Shown here piece after piece: positions 24,055 through 33,057 of a stretch of 33,334 bases of DNA. A program made the translations under genes and the position numbers. The stretch comes from Vulcanimicrobiota bacterium (GTDB taxonomy: Bacteria > Vulcanimicrobiota > Vulcanimicrobiia > Vulcanimicrobiales > Vulcanimicrobiaceae). How positions within the stretch are numbered: position 1 is the stretch's first letter; every line of letters begins with the position of its first letter. The stretch covers positions 1 through 33,334 of the forward strand of contig JASHOG010000041.1 of the NCBI GenBank assembly GCA_030041225.1, in the 5' to 3' direction. The notes beneath the pieces were generated by a model. That model searched no databases and was not told the origin of the DNA. It saw only the letters and a program-made list of their open reading frames with translations.

Positions 24055-25104
24055 CTATGCCTCCAAACGACGCCATTGAATGAGTGAGAGTGCCGAGTAG
24101 ATCACGGTAAGGCCGAACACAATCGCGGCGCGCACCGCTGCGGAGGTGCCGAGCACGTTGTACATGAGGCCGAAGGCCGGTGTGACGTCGCCGGGAGCCG
24201 AGCTTCCGGAAAAGTGAATGTACAGCACCGGATCGAGTAGGATGACGTAGCTGAGCACGACGCCCACGAAGTGCAGCACGGGCTGCTGCGCCGCGTAGAA
24301 CGCTATCGTGAGCGGGACGATGAAGATCGCGGCGCACCACCCGAGCCCGAGGACGGCCCCGCGCCCGCGCTTGAGCGATGCCGCAGCCGCCGTTAAGAGC
24401 GCGTACCACGCAAGGGGTGCGAAGACGCACAGAGCGAGCACGGGTAACGTCTGCGAGTCGATGACGATGATCGGTAGCTCGAAGAGCGCCGTCGAGATCA
24501 CCACGAAGACGATCGTCAACGCCATCGCCGCGAGGATCCCCAGCGCGTCGACCGCGAATGCGCCCAGCGCGTACGACTCACGGCCGATCGGCTTCGTCCA
24601 GACGACCTCGAGGTGATTGCTGTTCTCGTTCGTCAGCGGACACGAGAGAATCGTCCCTATGATGAGCCCGATGAATGCGGCTACCAAGAGGAGGTTACGC
24701 GCCGACTCGGGTGCATCGGTCGTGATCTCGATCGTCCCACCCTGGGACGTCGGACGCGTCGAGTGCACTCCCAGCGTGCCGACCTGGAAGCTCTGCGCGC
24801 GGTCGTTGTCCACGCCGGGACCGGAAACGGTGATCGTCTTGCCGTGCCAGCCGCGATCGACGACGACGATGCGATCGTGATCCGACGGAATGTCGTAGAT
24901 CGTCTGCGTCGCGCCGTCGGCGAGGCGCGACGTGGTGATGCGCGCACCGTTCTCGTGCATCTCCGAATCGATCCACGAACGCGAGTTCGTAATCTCTCCG
25001 TTGTACGCAATCCGCAGCAATGCGACGATGACGAAGAGCACGCCGAGGACGATCGCCAGAATGCGTAGGCAGTTGCGTACGCGCAACCATTCCACATAGA
25101 ACAT
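24055..25104 (-). CDS. ABC-2 type transporter permease
   Basis: This 349-residue membrane protein has one helix near the N-terminus (about residues 14-35), a large extracytoplasmic region of about 110 residues, then some five further helices from about residue 138 to the end. It is the permease partner of the ATPase encoded two bases upstream, forming an export-type ABC transporter. Cytoplasmic loops such as NSNHLEVVWTKPIGRE match the ABC-2 coupling-helix region (the ExxW-like KP element). The substrate is unknown; homologues with YtrA regulators are often linked to cell-envelope stress or antimicrobial peptides. A GGAGG lies ten bases before the ATG. A tiny ORF follows three bases after its stop. 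Confidence 0.85.
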   Translation of the reverse strand: MFYVEWLRVRNCLRILAIVLGVLFVIVALLRIAYNGEITNSRSWIDSEMHENGARITTSRLADGATQTIYDIPSDHDRIVVVDRGWHGKTITVSGPGVDNDRAQSFQVGTLGVHSTRPTSQGGTIEITTDAPESARNLLLVAAFIGLIIGTILSCPLTNENSNHLEVVWTKPIGRESYALGAFAVDALGILAAMALTIVFVVISTALFELPIIVIDSQTLPVLALCVFAPLAWYALLTAAAASLKRGRGAVLGLGWCAAIFIVPLTIAFYAAQQPVLHFVGVVLSYVILLDPVLYIHFSGSSAPGDVTPAFGLMYNVLGTSAAVRAAIVFGLTVIYSALSLIQWRRLEA

Positions 25105-25106
25105 GA

Positions 25107-26009
25107 TTAGGAACCCTCCACGACGTCGGCGGTCGCCGACGCCGGAGCAACAGCGTAGAGGAAGATGTCTTCGAGATTGAGATCGATGACGCGTACCCCG
25201 GTCCCGCCGGCAGTTTCGAGTGTACGAGCGATCTCGTCGGCACCGTCGAGCGCCGTGACGCGAACGATGCGGCCGCTGCGGTCGACACGCCCGACGCGCG
25301 GATCGCCGGCAAGACCGTTGAGCGAGTAGGTTTCGTTCGGAAAGATCGCTTCGACGATCTTGCGATTCGCCTTGAGATCATCGACCGCGCCTTCGAGCAC
25401 GAGCTTTCCGCGGTCCAGGATCGCGATGCGCTCGGCCGCGCGCTCGACTTGCCCGATCTGGTGCGACGAGAATACGACGGTGGCGCCGCGAGCGGCCTCG
25501 TTGACCATGAGATTAAGGACGTGGCGTTGATTCACCGGATCGAGCCCGCTCGTCGGCTCATCGAGCACGAGGACGTCTGCCTCGCGCGCGAAGGCGATCG
25601 CAACTGCGACGGCGGTCTTCATACCCTTCGAAAGTGAGCGCGCGCGCTTGCGCGTATCGATCCCGAACATTTGCAACAGCTCGAGCGCTCGCTGCGCCTT
25701 GAACCGCTTGAACCCGCGGCGATTCATCTCGACGAGCTCGCCGACGCGCATCCAGTCATAGAGGACGTCGCGCTCGGGCACGTACACGATCGACTCGAAG
25801 AGGGGCGGCGTCAGCAGCTTACCGTCAAAAGCGACGGTGCCGTCCGTAGTGCGCGCTAAGCCGAGCATACACTTGAAGGTCGTCGTCTTGCCGGCGCCGT
25901 TAGGCCCGAGCAAGCCGAAGATCGTACCGCTCGGAATCTCGACGGAGAGATCGTCGACGGCTCTCAACGCTCCGTACCTCTTACTCAAGTGCGAAATCTT
26001 GATACTCAT
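25107..26009 (-). CDS. ABC transporter ATPase
   Basis: This 300-residue nucleotide-binding subunit powers the ABC-2 permease encoded next to it. It has Walker A GPNGAGKT (35-42), signature LSKGM (126-130), Walker B VLVLDE (146-151) and the switch His183 in FSSHQIGQ. The Q-loop position reads YVPERD, with Glu in the usual Gln region, as often in exporter ATPases of this type. The C-terminal 70 residues after the ATPase domain form the accessory domain common to this group. The start is the ATG overlapping the GntR stop (ATGA), which has GGAGG just upstream; an ATG at 26027 is less likely. Regulator, ATPase and permease together match the YtrABC-type layout. Confidence 0.94.
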   Translation of the reverse strand: MSIKISHLSKRYGALRAVDDLSVEIPSGTIFGLLGPNGAGKTTTFKCMLGLARTTDGTVAFDGKLLTPPLFESIVYVPERDVLYDWMRVGELVEMNRRGFKRFKAQRALELLQMFGIDTRKRARSLSKGMKTAVAVAIAFAREADVLVLDEPTSGLDPVNQRHVLNLMVNEAARGATVVFSSHQIGQVERAAERIAILDRGKLVLEGAVDDLKANRKIVEAIFPNETYSLNGLAGDPRVGRVDRSGRIVRVTALDGADEIARTLETAGGTGVRVIDLNLEDIFLYAVAPASATADVVEGS

Positions 26010-26404
26010 TGTTCCTCCGGAAACCAACGATCGAGTGTAGCGTCGATCACGCCGCGCAGGTCGCTCCGCGAGAGACCCATCGCCTTTGCCTCGCGCACGG
26101 ATCCCTCGATCGTGCGTCGCACGACGTCGCGGGCGGCAAGCCGCGTCGAGGCACTCGTACCGTCGCCTCTCACGAAGGAGCCGCGCCCGGGCGAAGTTTC
26201 GATGACGCCGTCCCGTTCGAGGTCGCGGTAGGCACGCGCGACCGTGTTCGGGTTGACCGTCAGATCCAGCGCGAGCTGCTTAACCGTCGGGAGCTGCTCG
26301 CCGGCCTGCAAGACGCCCAGCGCCGCCGAGCGTTTAACCTGCTCGACGATCTGCTGGTAGATCGGAACGCCGCTACGAGCGTCGACGGTGAGAAGGATGG
26401 GCAC
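26006..26404 (-). CDS. GntR-family regulator, YtrA type
   Basis: This 132-residue repressor has an N-terminal winged helix (about residues 9-78; PIYQQIVEQVKRSAALG, LPTVKQLALDLTVNPNTVARAYRDLE, GRGSFV) and a short C-terminal helical region of about 50 residues instead of a large effector domain. That short tail is the mark of the YtrA subfamily. It is expected to control its own operon, and a palindromic site overlaps the promoter upstream. The start codon is GTG at 26404, followed by PILLTVDARSG. A 39-codon ORF ends ten bases before it. Ligand control is not evident. Confidence 0.92.
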   Translation of the reverse strand: MPILLTVDARSGVPIYQQIVEQVKRSAALGVLQAGEQLPTVKQLALDLTVNPNTVARAYRDLERDGVIETSPGRGSFVRGDGTSASTRLAARDVVRRTIEGSVREAKAMGLSRSDLRGVIDATLDRWFPEEQ

Positions 26405-26414
26405 CGGCGCGCGC

Positions 26415-26534
26415 CTAGAGCCTCGGGCCCCAACCTTGGAAAATCGAGTCCTCGCGCAGCCGCTGAATCGGGCTGCGGCGCTCCGTTACGAGCGTTTCGG
26501 GACGAGGGTTCAGGTAGGCAGCTATCGGGTTCAT
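26415..26534 (-). CDS. 39-residue leader ORF before the GntR gene
   Basis: This is an ATG-to-TAG frame of 40 codons (MNPIAAYLNPRPETLV at the start, ending GWGPRL), located between the operator-promoter and the GntR gene. A purine-rich AGGAGAAAGGA lies upstream, its last GGA six bases before the ATG. The product has no recognised domain and is basic. It may be a real small protein or a leader that couples translation to the regulator; the distance of ten bases to the next start favours a shared transcript. Confidence 0.5.
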   Translation of the reverse strand: MNPIAAYLNPRPETLVTERRSPIQRLREDSIFQGWGPRL

Positions 26535-26557
26535 GAGGGGTCCTTTCTCCTAGTGCG

Positions 26558-26585
26558 ATATTGTACTAGTACAATAGTACAATAT
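26558..26585. promoter_or_regulatory. Palindromic operator, probably for the GntR regulator
   Basis: Two nested palindromes overlap. ATTGTACTAGTACAAT (26560-26575) is a perfect 16-base palindrome. The arms ATATTGTACTA (26558-26568) and TAGTACAATAT (26575-26585) are also perfect inverted repeats. The hexamer TTGTAC or its complement GTACAA thus appears three times. The site lies over the promoter of the GntR-ABC operon, suggesting autorepression. Confidence 0.75.
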
Positions 26586-26599
26586 GCGAACCCCGTCAA
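26571..26599 (-). promoter_or_regulatory. Promoter of the GntR-ABC operon
   Basis: On the minus strand the -35 box TTGACG (26599-26594) and the -10 box TATTGT (26576-26571) are separated by 17 bases. The -10 box lies inside the palindromic operator, so repressor binding would exclude RNA polymerase. Confidence 0.55.
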
Positions 26600-26616
26600 G
26601 CCCTCGAAGAGTTTTT

Positions 26617-27978
26617 CTAGACCTGTTTTTGCTCGAACAGGCGCAGCTGGGCGTTCGGGAGGCTACCGAACCTCGGATCGTAGGCGACGGCGACGCGGTC
26701 GTCGTCGCTCATCTGCCTGGCGAGCACTCTGAGCTTCCCGGCCTGCTCTCCCGTGACCGCGAGGGCGAGGGCGAGGTCCTGCGGTCGCGGCGAGGCACCG
26801 GTCGCCGTTGCGATGGCAAGCTCGGCACGAGCCGCATCGACACGGTTGAGGCGCGCGTAAGCATAGGCCAGTAGCGCAGCACCCTCCGCGCGACAGGTCC
26901 GGCAGCTCCGCTCATAGCTCGTGAAGCTCGCGATCGCCGCTTTATCGTTACCCTCCGCCTCTTGGGCGAGGCCCAATGTCCTCCAAAGCATGCTGCGCCT
27001 CGGCGCCGCGACGAGACCTTGGCGCGCCTCTGCGATTGCCTCGCCGTATCGATGTTGGAGATACGCAAGCCTAGCAAGCCACGATGCCGTTGCGATCGAG
27101 AGCGGATCCAGCTGCTGTGCCGTCTGAAGCTCGGCGACGGCATCGCTGACGCGGCCCTGCGCGAAGAGCGCCACCCCGAACCACTCATGTGCGGCGGCGT
27201 CATCAGGAGCCTGCTCGACCGCGTTCGCAAAGCGTCGTAAGGCCTCGGCGTTGCGATTGGCTTCCAACGCCAGCAGTCCCAATGCCGCCTGCGCGGCCCC
27301 GCACCGCTGATCGAGAGCGAGCGCATGCAGAGCATCGGCGCGCGAGAGCCGACGCTCTCGCGTTGCGGGCCCATACCCGTAAGCCGCCATGAGCGCGTAG
27401 GCGCGAGCGCGGGCTGCATAGTCGCGAGCGTTCGGCGCCGTCGCAATCGCGCGCGAGAAGAAGTCGATGCCGCGGCGCATCCCGTTCTCCGAGCGCATCT
27501 CCAGGAAGAAATTGCCGATCGTGAAGAGCCGCGCCTCGGCGGTCGCCGCCGGCGCGGGCCGCCCTTGTGATATTGCGAACGTGTAACTCCCAAGCCCAAG
27601 AAGCGCGGCTGCGGCAAACGCCGCCGCTACGGCTCGTCGTCGCGGCCGCTGCGCAATCGTCGCTCCCTCGGCCGCGCGCACCGGCAGCGTGAATCGATAA
27701 CCACGCCGCGCGATCGTTTGGATCGCGCTTCCGCAATGGTGAGCTCTCAGCAGCTTGCGCAGAACGTAGATGTTCTGGGCGAGATTTGCCTGCTCGACAT
27801 AGCCTTCCGGCCAGACACGTTCCAGGAGCGTGTGCTTGGCGAGAATCTCGCCGGGCTGCTCAACGAGCGCAAGAAGGGTTTCGACAACCTTGGGTCCGAG
27901 CGCGAGCGGGGCACCGTCGCAGTAGAGCAAGAGCGCCGCCGCATCGAGCCGGAATGGACCGAACTCGTAGACGACCAT
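26617..27978 (-). CDS. CadC/ToxR-like membrane regulator with TPR repeats
   Basis: This 453-residue protein has an OmpR/PhoB-type winged-helix DNA-binding domain at residues 5-97 (FGPFRLD at the start, LLERVWP, NLAQNIYVLRKLL, IQTIARRGYRF). A single transmembrane helix follows at about 114-134, after a basic RPRRR. A long periplasmic or C-terminal region is rich in alanine with tetratricopeptide-like repeats (about residues 175-430). No receiver domain is present, so it is a one-component membrane regulator of the CadC/ToxR layout. The sensed signal and target genes are unknown. It diverges from the coiled-coil membrane protein gene at 28117 with 138 bases between them, in which I see no clear promoter or operator. 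Confidence 0.86.
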   Translation of the reverse strand: MVVYEFGPFRLDAAALLLYCDGAPLALGPKVVETLLALVEQPGEILAKHTLLERVWPEGYVEQANLAQNIYVLRKLLRAHHCGSAIQTIARRGYRFTLPVRAAEGATIAQRPRRRAVAAAFAAAALLGLGSYTFAISQGRPAPAATAEARLFTIGNFFLEMRSENGMRRGIDFFSRAIATAPNARDYAARARAYALMAAYGYGPATRERRLSRADALHALALDQRCGAAQAALGLLALEANRNAEALRRFANAVEQAPDDAAAHEWFGVALFAQGRVSDAVAELQTAQQLDPLSIATASWLARLAYLQHRYGEAIAEARQGLVAAPRRSMLWRTLGLAQEAEGNDKAAIASFTSYERSCRTCRAEGAALLAYAYARLNRVDAARAELAIATATGASPRPQDLALALAVTGEQAGKLRVLARQMSDDDRVAVAYDPRFGSLPNAQLRLFEQKQV

Positions 27979-28116
27979 GTGTCAGGATTCGTGCCTCCGT
28001 TGGCCGAGGACTGCTGCGCACCGTGACTTCCGGCCCAATTTCGCGCCGGGCTAGGCCAAAACGAGGGGACTCCGTCCTGAGCGCGCCCAATACCCGCCGT
28101 CCGGGGCGCCATAGCG

Positions 28117-29010
28117 ATGCAACCACAGAAGCATTTCGATATGGGCCGCGTTAAGACGTGGCTCTCAGTCAACGCCATCGTGATCGTTGTAGCGGTCGTG
28201 CTGCTGCTGCTCTTGGGTGCGTTTTTGCGTCTCTCGCTGCACCCTCTCGAGCTCGGTGCAGCCGTCTTTGCGGCGATCCTTGCCTCGGTTGCGGCGTTCG
28301 CGGTTGCCGTGCTCGGCGTGCTCGTGGCGCTTCGTCGCGTCGATGCCGCCGTGCGCGGAGTCGCCGGAGAGCTGGCCGGCGCTCGCGAACGCGCCGAAGC
28401 GGACATGGCGGGAACGCGCGAGCGCGCCGAAGGCGCGATTCGCGCCGCGCAAGAAGCCGTTCAGAGCAAGACGGACAGCGCGGCGCTCTTCGAGCGGTTA
28501 CGCTTCACGCAGATGCTGCTCGACGGCCGCGACGTTCGCGAGCCCGCCGAGTGGCTCGACAACCTTTTTCTGAACAACGGCGGCGATATCCGAAAGATTC
28601 GCGACGAGCTGAAACGCGATCTCGTCTTTGGAAACATCGATGCGACGCGCAACGCGCTCGCCATCTACAACGCGATTGCCGCCATCGCCGAATATTACTA
28701 CTCGAACCTCGTCGTTCCCGAAATTCTTCTCACGCGCATGGCCGTGCGTACCCAGCTCGCCGGATTCTACTTCGGCCCCGCGTTCACTGCGCTGGGCATG
28801 ATCAACCGCACGACGTCGCACAACGTCCAGCGTTTCCTCAACGATACAAAGGCGTACACGCAGAAGAACGAGCCGTGGCTCGAGCAGCTCGTGCCCGAGT
28901 TCTATCAGGAAGGGGAAGCAAAGAAAGGCGCGGGCTTCCCGGCACCTGCTTCAACTGAGGCGATCGACAAGGTCTCGCAGTTCAAACAATCCATCGGCGG
29001 CACGGGCTGA
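28117..29010 (+). CDS. Membrane protein with coiled coil, function unknown
   Basis: This 297-residue protein has two transmembrane helices near the N-terminus (about residues 14-37 and 45-70), then a charged coiled coil (about 72-115, RVDAAVRGVAGELAGARERA onward). A helical soluble domain follows with EWLDNLFLNNGGDIRKIRDEL and GFYFGPAFTALGMINR. The soluble part reminds me of DUF4760-like domains, but that is a weak impression. No catalytic motif is seen. The start ATG is preceded by no strong ribosome binding site. A perfect palindromic terminator follows the gene. The divergent neighbour is a CadC-like regulator, which might control it; this is inference from position. Confidence 0.8.
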   Translation: MQPQKHFDMGRVKTWLSVNAIVIVVAVVLLLLLGAFLRLSLHPLELGAAVFAAILASVAAFAVAVLGVLVALRRVDAAVRGVAGELAGARERAEADMAGTRERAEGAIRAAQEAVQSKTDSAALFERLRFTQMLLDGRDVREPAEWLDNLFLNNGGDIRKIRDELKRDLVFGNIDATRNALAIYNAIAAIAEYYYSNLVVPEILLTRMAVRTQLAGFYFGPAFTALGMINRTTSHNVQRFLNDTKAYTQKNEPWLEQLVPEFYQEGEAKKGAGFPAPASTEAIDKVSQFKQSIGGTG

Positions 29011-29042
29011 TGTGAGGGCGCTCAGGAGCGTCATGAAGAGAC

Positions 29043-29072
29043 AAAGGCCCCGGGGAGCTCCCCGGGGCCTTT
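29043..29072. terminator. Bidirectional intrinsic terminator, perfect palindrome
   Basis: A 30-base perfect palindrome (13-base GC-rich arms with A/T ends and a four-base AGCT centre, beginning AAAGGCCCCGGGG) lies 32 bases after the stop at 29010. The plus strand continues with a T run to 29073. It would end transcripts from both convergent genes. Confidence 0.9.
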
Positions 29073-29091
29073 TCCGTGAGATCGGTGCGAG

Positions 29092-32000
29092 CTAGATGTG
29101 AATCTGCGCCTGCAGATAGAGATTGAACGGAATGTAGCCGTTGAATACGTCGCTGGAAGACGGCGCGTACGATTCCTCTTCCCACTGATATGGCGTTACG
29201 TAGTTGGCCGCTTTGTCGTACGGACCGGCGCCGTTGTACCAACCGGCGCCGTTGTAGTAGGTGTTCGGGAAGTAGCCGCACGTGTAGTTGTTCGGCGCAT
29301 AGGCTGCGCTCCACGGCTCCGACGATCCGCCGAAGCATGTGTGCCACAGGTCCGTTGCCGTCAGCGTGAGCTTGACGTGCGGGAAGTCATAGCTCACCTG
29401 CAGGTTTGCGATTGCGACGTTCGGTTCCGTGTACTCGCCCGGCGACGCGAACGTGCCGGTCTGAGGATTAGGCACCGCGAGGTAGCCGTACGGACCCGCG
29501 CCGTACCCAGCGGTCGTGTAGTCGCAGTACGAGCCGTTGGCGTCCGGAACGGCGTCCACCGTTTGATTGTTGACGCAGTCACGCGGATCAACGCCGTTGA
29601 CGTCGAGTGGGCTCCCGTAGGGCGTCCCCGATTGGACCTGCAGCGACGGCGTGACCGCGAAGCGATCGTGCCGCCAGTTCAGCACGAGAGCCGTGACGTA
29701 CGGGGAGTTGTACCAGTCGGAGAAGTCCTCGTCCGAGGCGGCCGACAGTCCGATCAAACCCTGCGGATACCAGCCGTTTTGATTGAGCAGCGGCTGCGGT
29801 GAGTCGCTGTAGTACGGGTTCTGGATCACCGAGCATGCCTCCGGCAGTCCGGTTGTTGGGCTCACATACGCGCTGCACGACGGGTTTGCCGCCGCTGTGC
29901 ACGAGGCAGCTACGCCGTTCTCGTAGCACTCCGATCCGCCTCCCGCCTTCGTCAGCTTGTTGAAGGCGCTGATGACCGTATTCATCTGTTCGATCTGATT
30001 TTGGCCGAGCAGCGGCTGGTACTGAACCAACGACTGCGTGTACGTGAACGCAAGCATTGCCGCTACTCCGTTGGCGTTAAAGTCCCCGTCTTGGAGCGAG
30101 AACTCGACGCCGTAGTTCTTGGAACGCCCAATCGGATATTGTGTCACGTAACTCTCGCCGATGAGGCTGTCCTGGAGATAGTTCGAGGTCGCCGTGTAGA
30201 ACGGGGCGATCTTTATGCTCACGGCCGTTCCACGAAAGCGATGCTCGAACGAGCCGGTGTACTGCGCGGAGGTCATGTTCGGGATCTCGTGCTCCGGCGA
30301 CCAGAAACCCTGATCGAGGAAATCGGCCCACGTTTGCGATGCGAGGGTGCCGCCGCCGTAGAAGAGGTATTGATCCGACGCCGAGAGCGCCGGCTGTGCG
30401 TACCGCCCTGCCGAGAACGTCCACACCGTGCTCGGATCCTCAGTGTACGTGAAACCGAAGCGCGGCTCGAAGTCAAAGGTCGTGTATTGGTTGCCCGTGC
30501 TGTTCGCGTCGGTGAAGAGCGGCGCGCCGCCTACGCCGTTCGGATGCACGTAGTTGGACGGGCATGTCGTCGTGTAGTCGACCGCCGGCGGCGGAAACTC
30601 GCCCGGGAGAACCGGGTACGTCAGTACGCCGAGCGTTGGGTTCCAGCAGACGTCGTTTTGGATGATTTGCGCCTCGAAATTGTCCGCGGCGTTGACGCCG
30701 TTCGCGAGGTTCTCGGTGAAGTCGTCGTAGCGCAGAGCAACGTCGAAGAGCCACTTGTCGTTCGGGCGGAACTGGTCGTGGAACGAGAGGTTCCAGAAGA
30801 GCGGCCGGACGTTGTTGTAGTCAGCCTGTGCATCACCGTTCCAGAGCGTTTCGTATTGCGCTCCGGCAGCAGCCGCGGCACCGGAAACTGCCGGAAAGCC
30901 CGCGACTCCCGGAGTGCCGGTGCCGTAGTACATCGCCTCGGAGGTCTCGCCAGAGCCGTAACCGGCTTCGTAGCAGGGCATCGAGGCCATCGTACTGGGG
31001 TTCCAGCAGGTGTACTGACCGCCGCTCTCCGAGACGAGGCCGATCTCGCTCCCGCCGTTCTCGTATGCATTCTCGACGTGGTTGTAGTAGCGAATCGTTC
31101 CCGCCGTTTCGACGTTGCCCTCAAACGAGACAAGGTTCGTGTCGGTGATCTGGTTCGAATAGGCGAGAGATCCGCCGACCGTGTGCGTGTTCAGCTCGTA
31201 GTCGGATGCGAGGCCGAACGGGCTAAAGATGTCCGCGGTCACGGCAGCGAACGGATCGTTTTCCATCCAATCGCTATACATTGAGTACGCAAAGATGCGC
31301 ATGTACGAGGTATCGCTGAACGGGTGCGTCCACTGCAGCTTCAGTGCGCTCAGGTCGTTATAGTTGCTGGCGACGTCGTCGTCGTCCGGCGAGATGAAGC
31401 AGCTGTCGCCCGTCGTGTAGGGCGTGCCGGCGCAACCGTTCGCAAAGGCCGACCCCGGCACCGAAGGCATCCCGTAAAACTGTGGCTTTAAGGGCACCCC
31501 GCCCGGATCGACGTTTGTGCCGAAGGGCAGGTTGTAGTTGTAGGACTCCATGTACGGAAGCTGCCCGAATCCCGTCGTGTTGTTGATACAACCTGCGGTG
31601 AAGCTAAGGTTTTCACAGAGCCCGCTGAGCGCGTTGACATAGCCGAAGCCCATGAAGCTCTGGCCTTCCGTGTATCCGGGACCCGCCGCATCCAGCGCTT
31701 GGTACGGCAGCGTCTGCATCATCGAGTTCCACCAGAGCGCCTGGATGTCGTCGCGCTGGCCGTCCGCGCGCGGAATGCCGAAGTGCAGGTTGATGACGTT
31801 CTCACGATCATTGATGCCCTGCACGTCTCCGTAGAGGCCCCAGCCGTACATATCGCACCCAACGGCTCCGGTTGTCGTCGGCGGTCCGGTTTGCGTTCCA
31901 TTGCAGTCCGTCCAGACGCCCTTATCCGACGGAGTCGTTACGGTGAAGAACGCTCCCTCCTCGTTTTGATACTGGCCGCCGGGCTGCATGTACCCTGCCC

Positions 32001-32913
32001 CGTCGTTATTGTCGATGAGGCGAAACTGCTGATCGTAACCGCTGATACCGACGTAGTACGAGAAGTTACGGTCCGGCGTCGCGCCGCCCACCTCGAGCGT
32101 CGCTTCGTGCCAGAACGCCTCCGATGCCGTGCCAACCGTGAGGTTTGCATAGCCCGGATAGGTGCCGGTCTTGATGACGTTGTTGATGAAACCGGAGACG
32201 CCGTTCGACGTGATGTCGGAAGGGCCGCCGCCGGTGTAGATCTGCAGCTCTTGCAGACCAAGATTCGACTCCGTCGAGGACGGATAGTTGTCGAAGGCTC
32301 GGTTCACCGGAATACCTTCGACCTCGAACGAGGTGAAGAAGGGGTTCTCACCATGGATCACCACCGATTGATCCCATCCCATCTCACTCGTCCCAAGGAA
32401 GACGCCTGGGACCGCGGCGATCGCCGAGTAGGCGCTGTTCAAGTTACCGCCGCCACCGAGCGCAACCGAGGCTGCCTGCTGCGACGGAGTGACGTTGTAG
32501 ATGTCGCCGGAGACACCGGGCTTCACCAAACCCGCTGCCGTGCCGGTCACGTGCGCGATCACCTTGATCGCACGCGGTGCCGTGAGCACGACCTGCTGCG
32601 TCTGGTCGGCAAAAACCGTATTGCCCGCCAGTGACGTCGTCAGATACCCGTCCTTCGCGACGGTCAGCGTGTACGTGTCGGGGTCGAGAACGAGGAACAC
32701 AAAGTGTCCCTGCGCGTCCGTCGTCGTGGTCGCGACCTGCGATGGCGAGCTCGCCGTGACCGTTGCTCCGGCTATCGGCGCTCCCGTGTCATCGTGGACG
32801 ACGCCTGCGAGACCACCGGTGGTTGCTGCCAGTGCCCATGTTCCCTGGAACAGGAAACTCACCGTTAGAATCGCGGCTAATGCCACGCGACGGAGGGTTC
32901 GATGGAAACACAT
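29092..32913 (-). CDS. TonB-dependent outer-membrane receptor, cysteine-rich
   Basis: This encodes a beta-barrel receptor of about 1270 residues for TonB-driven uptake of an unknown substrate. After a signal peptide (MCFHRTLRRVALAAILTVSF, cleavage after a WALA segment) comes a carboxypeptidase-regulatory-like domain (GGLAGVVHDDTGAPIAGATV to about residue 110). A plug domain follows (SAYSAIAAVPGVFLG, VVIHGENPFFTSFEVEGIPV, ELQIYTGGGPSD, GFINNVIKTG), then the barrel with many Tyr/Trp/Asn-rich loops. The mature chain has 18 cysteines arranged as nine near pairs, probably disulfides in surface loops. The start was set at 32913 to begin with the signal peptide; ATGs at 32928 and 32973 are possible, none with a good ribosome binding site. 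No transporter genes are adjacent. Confidence 0.92.
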   Translation of the reverse strand: MCFHRTLRRVALAAILTVSFLFQGTWALAATTGGLAGVVHDDTGAPIAGATVTASSPSQVATTTTDAQGHFVFLVLDPDTYTLTVAKDGYLTTSLAGNTVFADQTQQVVLTAPRAIKVIAHVTGTAAGLVKPGVSGDIYNVTPSQQAASVALGGGGNLNSAYSAIAAVPGVFLGTSEMGWDQSVVIHGENPFFTSFEVEGIPVNRAFDNYPSSTESNLGLQELQIYTGGGPSDITSNGVSGFINNVIKTGTYPGYANLTVGTASEAFWHEATLEVGGATPDRNFSYYVGISGYDQQFRLIDNNDGAGYMQPGGQYQNEEGAFFTVTTPSDKGVWTDCNGTQTGPPTTTGAVGCDMYGWGLYGDVQGINDRENVINLHFGIPRADGQRDDIQALWWNSMMQTLPYQALDAAGPGYTEGQSFMGFGYVNALSGLCENLSFTAGCINNTTGFGQLPYMESYNYNLPFGTNVDPGGVPLKPQFYGMPSVPGSAFANGCAGTPYTTGDSCFISPDDDDVASNYNDLSALKLQWTHPFSDTSYMRIFAYSMYSDWMENDPFAAVTADIFSPFGLASDYELNTHTVGGSLAYSNQITDTNLVSFEGNVETAGTIRYYNHVENAYENGGSEIGLVSESGGQYTCWNPSTMASMPCYEAGYGSGETSEAMYYGTGTPGVAGFPAVSGAAAAAGAQYETLWNGDAQADYNNVRPLFWNLSFHDQFRPNDKWLFDVALRYDDFTENLANGVNAADNFEAQIIQNDVCWNPTLGVLTYPVLPGEFPPPAVDYTTTCPSNYVHPNGVGGAPLFTDANSTGNQYTTFDFEPRFGFTYTEDPSTVWTFSAGRYAQPALSASDQYLFYGGGTLASQTWADFLDQGFWSPEHEIPNMTSAQYTGSFEHRFRGTAVSIKIAPFYTATSNYLQDSLIGESYVTQYPIGRSKNYGVEFSLQDGDFNANGVAAMLAFTYTQSLVQYQPLLGQNQIEQMNTVISAFNKLTKAGGGSECYENGVAASCTAAANPSCSAYVSPTTGLPEACSVIQNPYYSDSPQPLLNQNGWYPQGLIGLSAASDEDFSDWYNSPYVTALVLNWRHDRFAVTPSLQVQSGTPYGSPLDVNGVDPRDCVNNQTVDAVPDANGSYCDYTTAGYGAGPYGYLAVPNPQTGTFASPGEYTEPNVAIANLQVSYDFPHVKLTLTATDLWHTCFGGSSEPWSAAYAPNNYTCGYFPNTYYNGAGWYNGAGPYDKAANYVTPYQWEEESYAPSSSDVFNGYIPFNLYLQAQIHI

Positions 32914-33057
32914 GTTGCTTAAAACCATCAAGATCGATTGTGTGAAAAAAGGCGTGTGCTGACGCCGACCCATCGGCGAGCCACTACGAGTGCAAGCGTA
33001 ATGCCAAGCCTGTGTTAAGTATTGGAGGATCCGCTAGACCGCTTCACCACGTGGAAT

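Noticed and set aside
23861-24430. 189-residue minus-strand frame overlapping the permease 3' end
   Set aside because: It overlaps the ABC permease in another frame with Arg-rich composition; the 57-codon frame with a good ribosome binding site explains the downstream part better.
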